Assembly (NCBI GenBank): GCA_041389495.1
Contig: JAWKRT010000001.1
Span: forward strand, 1,426,001-1,490,000
DNA from: Myxococcota bacterium
GTDB lineage: Bacteria; Myxococcota_A; UBA9160; UBA4427
Length of the DNA: 64,000 nt
Direction: 5' to 3'
Shown here: positions 31,923 through 39,209 of the stretch, in pieces
Numbering within the stretch: position 1 is the stretch's first letter
How the letters are laid out: every line of letters starts with the position of its first letter
The notes under the pieces: model-generated
What the model was told of the DNA's origin: nothing
What the model saw: the letters and a program-made list of their open reading frames with translations, nothing else
The model's database searches: none
Translations under genes and position numbers: made by a program

Positions 31923-34900
31923 ATGCGAAAGGCAATCCTCTCGCTCGCGCTCGTCGCGACGCTCGTTCCCGCGGCCCACGCGGCGGACGTCGAGACCGAC
32001 CTGGCGCTCTTCTCGACCTCCGTGTCGCCGAACGTCGTCATCCTGATGGACAACTCGGGATCGATGGACAACGCGGTGTGGCACCCGAACTTCGATCCGA
32101 CCGCGACCTCGCCCGGCTGCGCCGTCTTCAACAACAACTCGAGCTACGTGATCGGCGCGTCGACCTCCGGCGGCTGGTACACGTTCTGCGGTCGCACGCG
32201 CTGGCTCTACAACGACCCCGCGGCGACGGGCCAGACGCTGTGGCTCGGCCGCTACCTCAACTGGTACTTCGACCCGGCGCACGACACCGAGGCCAACGAG
32301 ATCCTCACCGGGACGGCGACGCGCGTCTGCGACGGCACGACCTTCCTCAAGTACCAGCGCAGCCGCATCACGGCGGCGAAGCAGGTCGTCATGGACACGA
32401 TCTGCGAGCTCGACGCGTCGCGCGACGTGCGCGTGGGCCTCGCCATCTTCCGCGACGGCGCCGACCCGCACGGCGGCTACCTGCGCGTCGGCGCGGACGA
32501 CCCGTCGACGACCCAGTTCACCGCGCTCGAGAACGCGGTGTCGGCGACCGACGCCGACACGTGGACGCCGCTCGGCGAGTCGCTCTTCCAGATCTACACG
32601 TACTTCATGACGCGCGACTCGACGAAGTCGCCGGTCGGGCAGAACGGCACGACCGCCTTCCCGCTCTACCGCTACAGCACGAGCACGTCGGGCAACGGCG
32701 GCCAGTACCTGTCGAGCATGTCGAGCGTGATCCCCTCGCCCGTCCAGTACGAGTGCCAGAAGAACTTCGTCGTGATCATCACGGACGGCGAGCCGACGAT
32801 GGACGACTTCGACACCGACGGCACCAACGAGGACCTGGGCTTCGGTCAGTTCGCCCAGCTGATCGGCGACTACAACGCCGACGGCGAGGTGGAGACGGGC
32901 TACGCCTCGGAGGGCGCGCTCTACCTCGACGACATCGCCAAGTTCATGGCGACCAACGACTTCGACACCACGCTCGCCGGCGACCAGCTGATCGACGTCT
33001 ACACGATCGGCTTCACGACGTCCGGCGCGGCGAACGCGCTGCTCGACAAGACCGCCGCCCAGGGCAACGGCATCTTCTTCACGAGCAACAGCGCCGAGGA
33101 GCTCACGGTCGCGATCACGAGCGCGATCACGAACATCCTCGAGAAGACCCAGTCGTTCACCGCGGCCACGGTGCCGTCCGCGCGTACGACCGACGGCGGC
33201 AGCTTCTTCACGAGCTTCTTCCTCCCGTCCGCGAAGCGCGCGCTGTGGGAAGGCCACGTGCGCGCCTTCACGATCGACGCGGCCGGCAACATCCTCGACT
33301 CGCTCGGCAACTGCGCGCTCGACGACCCGGACGGCGGTGGCGAGTGCAACAGCGGGCCGTTCTTCCCGTCGGCCCTCGAGTGGTGGGACGCGGCGGCCCA
33401 GGTGCCCGCGGCCGGCTCGCGCAAGCTCTACACCTCGAAGGTCGTCTCGGGCAACGCGACGCGCGTCGACTTCTCGAGCGCGCTCACGGCCGCCGACCTC
33501 GGGATCCAGGCCTTCGCCGTTCCGCCGGCGTCGGCCCCGAACCCGATCTACCCCGGCAGCGTCGCGCTCAACGAGGAGGGCCTCGCCGACGAGGTCGTGT
33601 CGTACGCGCGCGGCTGCAACTTCGCGACCGGCGTGTCGGGCGCGGACGTCTCGGCGACCGTGGCCTGCGCCGGCCGCACGCCGATGCTGGGCGACATCTT
33701 CCACTCGGCGCCGCTCGTCGTGTCGCGGCCGCGCGTGCTGTGGCCGGACGCGTCCTACCTCGCGTTCAAGTCGACCTACGCGACGCGCGATCGCATGCTC
33801 TACGTCGGCGCGAACGACGGCTTCCTGCACGCGGTGCACGCCGGCAGCTGGCAGGCGGGTGCGACGCCGCCCTCCTACGACGCGGGAACGGGCGGCGAGA
33901 AGTTCGGCTTCATGCCGTGGTACGCGCGCAAGAACATCAAGAACCTGTACGTCGATCGCCCCGACGACCGCACGCACTACGTCGACGGCTCGCCGCAGGC
34001 CGCCGACGTCTGGATCCATCCGACGGCGACGACGGCCTCGAAGAACCTCTCGGGCTCGGAGTGGAAGACGGTGCTCGTCGGCGCGATGCGCGGCGGCGGC
34101 CCGGTGACCTACGCGCTCGACGTCACGAACCCCGCGTCGGGCTCCTACCCCGGCTACATGTGGGAGTTCCCGAAGGAGACGGACCCCGACAACGCGGCGG
34201 TCGCGACCTCGTTCCTGCCGTTCGTCGGCGAGACGTGGGGCCAGCCGATCATCACGCGCGTCCGCGTCAACGTCGCCGCGAATACGAACGGCAGCGCGGG
34301 CTACGAGCGCTGGGTCGCGGTGGTGACGGGCGGATACGACACGACGGGCGACCCGAACGACCCGGTCAACTACGACCCGAACGGCACCAAGGGCCGCTCG
34401 ATCTCGATCATCGACGTCAAGACGGGCGAGGTGCTCGCTTCGAAGCGCTACGACCCGACGGCCTCGGATGCCGCGAAGGACATGCTCTACGCGATCCCGT
34501 CGACGCCCTCGGTGCTCGACATCGACGCGGACGGCTTCGCCGACGTCATCTACGTGGGCGACCTCGGTGGCCAGGTGTTCAAGTGGGTCGTGTCGCCGGT
34601 GGGCGAGGACCGCGTGAACGACGGCTCGCCCGCGAGCGACTACAGCCAGCCGAACTGGGACTTCTCGGTGTTCTTCCAGGCGCCGACGACGTTCGACGGC
34701 AGCACGGGCACGACCTACTACAAGAGCTTCTACTTCCCGCCGGCGGCGGCGAAGCTCGGCTCGAGCCTGTGGCTGTCCTTCGGCTCCGGCGAGCGCAAGA
34801 ACCTGAACTTCCCCGGCATCCCCGGGCTCGACGAGAACAACCGCTTCTACGTCGCGAAGGACGCCGACCCGGAGAACACGCTCGGCGTCGCCGCGCCGGT

Positions 34901-35327
34901 CGTCGAGACCGACCTCACGGACGTGTCGGGCAGCTCGGCGTGCGCCTCGCTCTCGACGCCCGGGTACTTCTTCACGCTGCCCGACGGCGAGAAGTTCGTC
35001 ACGCGCACCGACATCTTCGCCGGCCTCGTGTTCGTCGCGAGCTACGTGCCGCCGGTGACGACGGATCCGTGCAACCAGATCGGCAACGCGGCGATCTACA
35101 TCTTCTCGCTCGCGTGCGGCGAGGGCTACTTCGTCGACGGCTCGGGCAACGCGGATCGCAAGCTCGACCTCGACGTCGCGATGCCGACCGATCCGCAGGT
35201 CTCGGTGGGCCCGGACGGCAAGGACAACCGCATCTACATCGAGCTGTCGAACGCCGAGCTCATGAGCATCGGCATGCCCGACGTGGACGGCGCGGTGACG
35301 TCGCTCTACTGGCGAATGCTCGACTGA
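31923..35327 (+). CDS. pilY1: PilY1-type pilus tip adhesin/assembly protein
   Basis: 1134 residues. Signal peptide 1-20 (ending AHA). An N-terminal von Willebrand A domain has the MIDAS DNSGSM at 43-48 and VVIITDGEPTMDD further on. The C-terminal PilY1 beta-propeller begins around LGDIFHSAPLVVSRPR, with MLYVGANDGFLHAVHAG, MPWYARKNIKNL, WKTVLVGAMRGGG, SITPSVLD-like SVLDIDADGFADVIYVGD (calcium loop) and SFGSGERKN. It promotes type IV pilus extension and surface adhesion. GGAG precedes the ATG. No minor pilin genes lie alongside. Confidence 0.95.
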   Translation: MRKAILSLALVATLVPAAHAADVETDLALFSTSVSPNVVILMDNSGSMDNAVWHPNFDPTATSPGCAVFNNNSSYVIGASTSGGWYTFCGRTRWLYNDPAATGQTLWLGRYLNWYFDPAHDTEANEILTGTATRVCDGTTFLKYQRSRITAAKQVVMDTICELDASRDVRVGLAIFRDGADPHGGYLRVGADDPSTTQFTALENAVSATDADTWTPLGESLFQIYTYFMTRDSTKSPVGQNGTTAFPLYRYSTSTSGNGGQYLSSMSSVIPSPVQYECQKNFVVIITDGEPTMDDFDTDGTNEDLGFGQFAQLIGDYNADGEVETGYASEGALYLDDIAKFMATNDFDTTLAGDQLIDVYTIGFTTSGAANALLDKTAAQGNGIFFTSNSAEELTVAITSAITNILEKTQSFTAATVPSARTTDGGSFFTSFFLPSAKRALWEGHVRAFTIDAAGNILDSLGNCALDDPDGGGECNSGPFFPSALEWWDAAAQVPAAGSRKLYTSKVVSGNATRVDFSSALTAADLGIQAFAVPPASAPNPIYPGSVALNEEGLADEVVSYARGCNFATGVSGADVSATVACAGRTPMLGDIFHSAPLVVSRPRVLWPDASYLAFKSTYATRDRMLYVGANDGFLHAVHAGSWQAGATPPSYDAGTGGEKFGFMPWYARKNIKNLYVDRPDDRTHYVDGSPQAADVWIHPTATTASKNLSGSEWKTVLVGAMRGGGPVTYALDVTNPASGSYPGYMWEFPKETDPDNAAVATSFLPFVGETWGQPIITRVRVNVAANTNGSAGYERWVAVVTGGYDTTGDPNDPVNYDPNGTKGRSISIIDVKTGEVLASKRYDPTASDAAKDMLYAIPSTPSVLDIDADGFADVIYVGDLGGQVFKWVVSPVGEDRVNDGSPASDYSQPNWDFSVFFQAPTTFDGSTGTTYYKSFYFPPAAAKLGSSLWLSFGSGERKNLNFPGIPGLDENNRFYVAKDADPENTLGVAAPVVETDLTDVSGSSACASLSTPGYFFTLPDGEKFVTRTDIFAGLVFVASYVPPVTTDPCNQIGNAAIYIFSLACGEGYFVDGSGNADRKLDLDVAMPTDPQVSVGPDGKDNRIYIELSNAELMSIGMPDVDGAVTSLYWRMLD

Positions 35328-35397
35328 CGGGAGCGCGTCCGCGCGAGCACCGCTCGCCGGCGCGCACCGCGTCTCGAGCCACGAGGAGAGAAGGGAC

Positions 35398-35760
35398 ATG
35401 AAGCGCAGCATCGCGACCGCGGTACTCGCCGTCTTCTGCACGATCGCGCTGGCCGGAGCCTCCGTCGCGCGCCCGGGCGCCGACGGCGTCGAGAAGGGGG
35501 CGGGCTTCGTCGAAGAGGTCGACCTCGTGCAGGGCACGCTCACGGTCGCCTCGCAGAAGATGACCGTCGACGAGCACGCGACGATCACGGACGAGAAGGG
35601 CAACGCGCTCTCGCTCGAGGAGCTCCAGGCCGCGAAGCCCGGCCCGATGCCCGGCCTCTTCGAGGTCGACGACGCCGACCGCATCGCGTTCCACGCCGCG
35701 CGCCAGGGTCGCGGCTGGCGGCTCGTCTCGGCCGTTCGCGTCGCGCGCGGAGTCGAGTGA
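35398..35760 (+). CDS. Small exported protein downstream of pilY1 (PilY2-like position)
   Basis: 120 residues with a signal peptide (MKRSIATAVLAVFCTIALAGAS). The mature part GFVEEVDLVQGTLTVASQKMTVDEHATITDEKG looks like a small OB- or beta-rich domain, similar in plan to PilY2/DUF5666 proteins. It starts 70 nt after pilY1 with a good GAGGAG Shine-Dalgarno, so co-expression is likely. Function as a PilY1 partner is inferred from position. Confidence 0.7.
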   Translation: MKRSIATAVLAVFCTIALAGASVARPGADGVEKGAGFVEEVDLVQGTLTVASQKMTVDEHATITDEKGNALSLEELQAAKPGPMPGLFEVDDADRIAFHAARQGRGWRLVSAVRVARGVE

Positions 35761-35920
35761 CGAGAGGCCGCTCGCGTTCACCCGCCCCGGGAAGGGGCTG
35801 CGGGCGCGCTCCGCTCCGGCGGGCGCGCCCGCGCTGCATCCGGGGAACGACCGCGCGCACGACGCGCCGACGCGTTCACGCGCGCGGGCGTCGCCATCGG
35901 GAGCGATGCGGAAGCGGAGA

Positions 35921-36012
35921 TGGCGGAGAGGGTGGGATTCGAACCCACGGAAGGCTTGCACCTTCACCTGATTTCGAGTCAGGCCCGTTCAACCGGACTC
36001 CGGCACCTCTCC
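35921..36012 (-). tRNA. tRNA-Ser (CGA)
   Basis: 92 nt with a long variable arm as expected for Ser. Acceptor GGAGAGG/CCTCTCC, anticodon stem CCTGA/TCAGG with loop CTCGAAA (anticodon CGA), variable arm stem around GAAGGTGCAAGCCTTC, T-loop GGTTCGAATCC, discriminator G, CCA encoded. It reads UCG. Confidence 0.96.
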
Positions 36013-36025
36013 GCGAGGGCCGCGG

Positions 36026-36055
36026 AATCTAGCAGCGATTCCGACTCCGGCTCGA
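36026..36055 (-). promoter_or_regulatory. Promoter of tRNA-Ser, TCGAGC-N18-TAGATT
   Basis: -35 TCGAGC (36050-36055), 18-nt spacer, -10 TAGATT (36026-36031), 13 nt before the tRNA 5' end. Confidence 0.55.
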
Positions 36056-36090
36056 TCCGCCGCGCGCGTCGTGCCCGCGCCCGGGCCGCG

Positions 36091-36099
36091 TGCTAGGGT
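36091..36099 (+). promoter_or_regulatory. Extended -10 TGCTAGGGT for infA
   Basis: TGn followed by TAGGGT, about 98 nt before the infA TTG. No -35 is evident, as expected for an extended -10 promoter. Confidence 0.45.
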
Positions 36100-36196
36100 G
36101 CGCGCCGCTCGTCGAGCGCCTTCGTTGCGGGACGGGCATCCGCGAGATTCCGGTGCTCCGGCGCGTCCGGGGCGAGTGAAGAGGGGAGCGCCGCGC

Positions 36197-36445
36197 TTGG
36201 CCCGTGACGACCTGATCGCTGCCGACGGGACCGTCGAGAAGATCCTCGGGGGTGGGAAGTACCAGATCACCCTCGACACCGGTCAGACGGTCACCGCGCA
36301 GCTCTCGGGTCGCATGCGGCGCTTCCGCATCCGCGTGATCCCCGGCGACCGCGTCACCGTCGGTCTCTCGCCCTACGACCCGACGCACGGCTTCATCACG
36401 TTCCGCCTGCGCGAGGGGCAGTCCGGCCCCGGCGCCTCTTCGTAG
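36197..36445 (+). CDS. infA: Translation initiation factor IF-1
   Basis: 82 residues, an S1/OB-fold protein that occupies the 30S A site during initiation. It begins with a TTG codon (LARDDLIAADGTVEKIL) behind a GAGGGGAG Shine-Dalgarno. The family core follows: YQITLDTGQTVTAQLSGRMR, RIRVIPGDRVTVGLSPYDP. The tail FRLREGQSGPGASS is about ten residues longer than in E. coli. It is a single gene, away from ribosomal protein clusters. Confidence 0.96.
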   Translation: MARDDLIAADGTVEKILGGGKYQITLDTGQTVTAQLSGRMRRFRIRVIPGDRVTVGLSPYDPTHGFITFRLREGQSGPGASS

Positions 36446-36472
36446 GTCCGCTTCCTGCGCGTTCCGTGGCAC

Positions 36473-37111
36473 GTGCGCGTCGCGCTCCGCGCGATCCGCG
36501 CGCGCGACCGCCGCCGCCTCGCGCGCCTCGCGCGCGCGCACCCCGGCGTCGCGATCCACCCGGGCGCCAGCACCAATCTCGCGGTCGCGCGCTTCGAGCT
36601 CGGGCCCGGCGCGCGCGTCGAGATCGGCGACGGCGTCGTGACGGAGCGGACGCCGCGCGCGCTGCGCATCCACGTCGCGGCGGGAGGCGAGCTGCGCATC
36701 GGCGCCGGCACCTGGCTGCGCACGGAGGTCGAGGGCGTGCAGCTCGTCGTCTACCCGGGCGCGCGGATGACGATCGGCGCCGACGGCTTCCTGAACGGCT
36801 GCTTCCTGTCCGCGAAGAGCGAGCTCGCCACGGGCCTCCGCACGTGGATCGGGCCGGGCTCGCGCGTGTACGACGCCGACCAGCACGACATCGACGCGGA
36901 GACGCCCGAGCGCCGCGCGCCCGTGCGGATCGGCGACTTCACGTGGATCGCGTCCGGCGTCACGGTGCTGAAGGGCGTGACGATCGGATCGCACTGCGTC
37001 GTCGGCGCGCACTCGCTCGTCACGAGCGACGTGCCCGACCACGCGCTCGCGTTCGGCGTTCCCGCGCGCGCCCGCGGCCGCGTCGGCGATCGCTCGAGCG
37101 TGCGGCCCTGA
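36473..37111 (+). CDS. Left-handed beta-helix acyltransferase (maltose/galactoside acetyltransferase-like)
   Basis: 212 residues from GTG, 27 nt after infA. Hexapeptide-repeat pattern throughout, e.g. VRIGDFTWIASGVTVLKGV, IGSHCVVGAHSLVTSDVPDH and the closing AFGVPARARGR, which is the PxK/R acyl-CoA loop of the LbH-MAT-like group. A DADQHDID segment provides the probable catalytic His. Acceptor unknown; an envelope sugar is a reasonable guess. Confidence 0.8.
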   Translation: MRVALRAIRARDRRRLARLARAHPGVAIHPGASTNLAVARFELGPGARVEIGDGVVTERTPRALRIHVAAGGELRIGAGTWLRTEVEGVQLVVYPGARMTIGADGFLNGCFLSAKSELATGLRTWIGPGSRVYDADQHDIDAETPERRAPVRIGDFTWIASGVTVLKGVTIGSHCVVGAHSLVTSDVPDHALAFGVPARARGRVGDRSSVRP

Positions 37112-37183
37112 CCGGTGTGTGCGCGCCCGCGTGAGCTCGCGCCACCGCGCGCGAACGCGCCGCGCGGCGGCGTCACTCCGGGG

Positions 37184-37189
37184 TAGGCT
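37184..37189 (+). promoter_or_regulatory. -10 box TAGGCT, leaderless geometry
   Basis: Same hexamer as upstream of the AtoE-type gene. Exactly 6 nt before ATG 37196, so +1 would fall on the start codon. Confidence 0.5.
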
Positions 37190-37195
37190 GTGCGC

Positions 37196-38134
37196 ATGAC
37201 CACGCCCCGACCCCTCCGCATCGCCGTATTCGGCCAGGCGCCGTTCGGGCGCGACGTGACGCAGCGGCTCGCCGACGCGGGCCACGTCGTCGTCGGCGTG
37301 TACGCGCCGCCGCCCGGTGCGCGACCCGACCCGCTCGCCGCGCTCGCCGAGGAGCGCGGCTGGCCGCTCTTCCGCCACGCGCGCTTCCGTCGCAAGGGCG
37401 AGCCGATCCGCGAGCTCGTCGACGAGTACGCCGCGCTCGGCGCCGAGCTCAACGTCATGCCGTTCACGACCGTGATCCTTCCCGAAGCGATCGTCGACGC
37501 GCCGCGCCACGGCTCGCTGTGCTTCCACCCGTCGCGCCTTCCCGCGCATCGCGGCGGCAGCGCGATCCCGTGGCAGATCATCCTCGGCGCGACCGAGACG
37601 GCCGCGACCGTGTTCCGACCCGACGGCGGCGTCGACACCGGGCCGATCGTCGTCCAGAAGGCGGGCATCCCGATCGCGCCGGACGACACGGCCGCCTCGC
37701 TCTACTTCGACAAGCTCTACCCGGCGGGCATCGAGGCGATGGTCGAGGCGGTCGAGGCGGTGGCGGCGGGGACGGCGCGATTCACGCCGCAATCCGAGGC
37801 GGGCGCGAGCCACGAGCCGCTGCTCGCCGACGAGCACGCGCGCATCGACTTCGCGGCCGAGGCCGGCGTCGTCGACCGCCTCGTGCGCGGGTGCGACCCG
37901 AACCCGGGCGCGCACGCGCGGCTCGGCGAGGAGACGGTGCGCGTGTTCGGCGCGTCGCTCGAGCGCGTCGACGCGGGCGCGCCGGCGGGCACGGTGCTCG
38001 CGCCGGACGCCGCGGGCCGGCTGCGCATCGCGCTGCGCGGCGGCGTGCTCGCCGCGGCGAAGGTGCGCCGCGGCGACGGCCCCAAGGTCGCGGCCGCCGA
38101 CGCCGGCATCGCGCCCGGTGTGCGCCTCGCCTGA
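37196..38134 (+). CDS. Stand-alone formyl-THF hydrolase-like formyltransferase (FDH N-domain type)
   Basis: 312 residues. It follows the N-terminal hydrolase domain of 10-formyltetrahydrofolate dehydrogenase (ALDH1L1) closely: RIAVFGQAPFGRDV, GAELNVMPF, then APRHGSLCFHPSRLPAHRGG with catalytic-type His111, and GGVDTGPIVVQK with Asp147. An OB-like C-terminal domain (residues about 205-312) follows, but the carrier and aldehyde dehydrogenase domains are absent. It may deformylate 10-formyl-THF or transfer formyl to a sugar nucleotide; the former is favoured by the motif match. ATG 37196 is chosen over GTG 37190 from the -10 position. Confidence 0.8.
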   Translation: MTTPRPLRIAVFGQAPFGRDVTQRLADAGHVVVGVYAPPPGARPDPLAALAEERGWPLFRHARFRRKGEPIRELVDEYAALGAELNVMPFTTVILPEAIVDAPRHGSLCFHPSRLPAHRGGSAIPWQIILGATETAATVFRPDGGVDTGPIVVQKAGIPIAPDDTAASLYFDKLYPAGIEAMVEAVEAVAAGTARFTPQSEAGASHEPLLADEHARIDFAAEAGVVDRLVRGCDPNPGAHARLGEETVRVFGASLERVDAGAPAGTVLAPDAAGRLRIALRGGVLAAAKVRRGDGPKVAAADAGIAPGVRLA

Positions 38135-39013
38135 CGAGCTCGCGCGGGCGGCCGCCGATGCGGGCGCCCGCGCGGGCGCGGCGCTCGCCGCCGCGCTCGC
38201 GCCGTTCGGGCTGTGTGTTCGCGCGCCTGCGCGCCGCCGACCACGACGCGCGCGTCGCCGCCGGCTGGCGCACGCGCGCGCTCCTCGTGGACGCCGACGC
38301 GGGCCGCGGCGCGCGACGCCGACGGCGGCCGGGACGACGGCGCACCCGAACGCGCCGACGGCGCCGACGGCGCCGGCGCGGAGGTCGCGCTCGTCGGCGG
38401 CCGAGGCCGCGCGCTCTTCGACGCCTTTCGCACGAGTGCCGAGGCGCGCGACGGCGCTCCCGACCCGCTCGACCGCTTCGTCCGGCGCGGCCTGCGCGCG
38501 GCGCGCGACGCCCTTCGCGCGGCGGCCCGCGCGAGTGCGGTCGCGCACTACGACGAGCGCCGCGCCTCGCCGGGCGGTGTTCCGACCTTCGTCGATCTGC
38601 TCGCGCTCGCGCGCGCGGCCGGCGTCGGTGCGCCGAGCCCGCTCGGCCTGCTCGTGCATCCCGAGCTCGGACCGTGGTGGTCGCTGCGCGCGCTCGTCGC
38701 GGCCGACGGCGCGCTCGGCGCCGCGCCCGCGCCGCCGTGCGGCGAACGCGCGCCCGCGCCGTCGCCGTGCGACGCCTGCCCGGCGCCGTGCGTGTCCGCG
38801 TGTCCCGGGCATGCGGTCCGCCGCGATGCGCCCTTCGATGTCCGCGCCTGCGGCTCCGAGCGCATCCTGCGCGGCGGCTGCGCGGCCGCGTGCGCCGCGC
38901 GGCGCGCGTGCCCGGTCGGTCGCGCGCACGCCTACGACGCGGACGCCGAGGCCCACCACCAGCGCGCAGCGGCCGTCGGGCTCGCCGCCACCGCCGATCC
39001 GCCGCGCGGGTGA
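38118..39013 (+). pseudogene. 4Fe-4S-binding (QueG/ferredoxin-like) protein, two apparent frameshifts
   Basis: The coherent protein must be pieced from three frames. VCASPDELARAAADAG to APFGL comes from GTG 38118, overlapping the previous gene by 17 nt. CVFARLRAADHDARVAAGW to DADAGRGA starts near 38215. RDADGGRDDG onwards starts near 38310. The last part has VALVGGRGRALFDAF, GLLVHPELGPWWSLRALV and the clustered cysteines CDACPAPCVSACPGHAV plus CAAACAARRACPVG, a two-cluster ferredoxin pattern. I recognise it as a small Fe-S protein type found in proteobacteria; function unknown. Confidence 0.6.
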
Positions 39014-39101
39014 CGCGCGCATCGGGAGCGGGCGCGCTCGAGCGCGCGTCCTCCCGCGGGGCCGCGGCGCGCCGGGGCTCGCCGCTCGCGCGCGTCCACG
39101 C

Positions 39102-39107
39102 TAAGGT
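39102..39107 (+). promoter_or_regulatory. -10-like TAAGGT upstream of fusA
   Basis: About 100 nt before the EF-G start. The following tgcgcgcc matches the context of other -10 boxes in the window. No clear -35. Confidence 0.3.
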
Positions 39108-39209
39108 GCGCGCCCACGTCGGCCTCCTGTCGGCCGCGTGCGGCCCCCACGCTCAATCCTTCGTTGCTTTCGATTCGGCCCCGCGCAGGGCGGGGCAGGC
39201 GAGGCGAGT

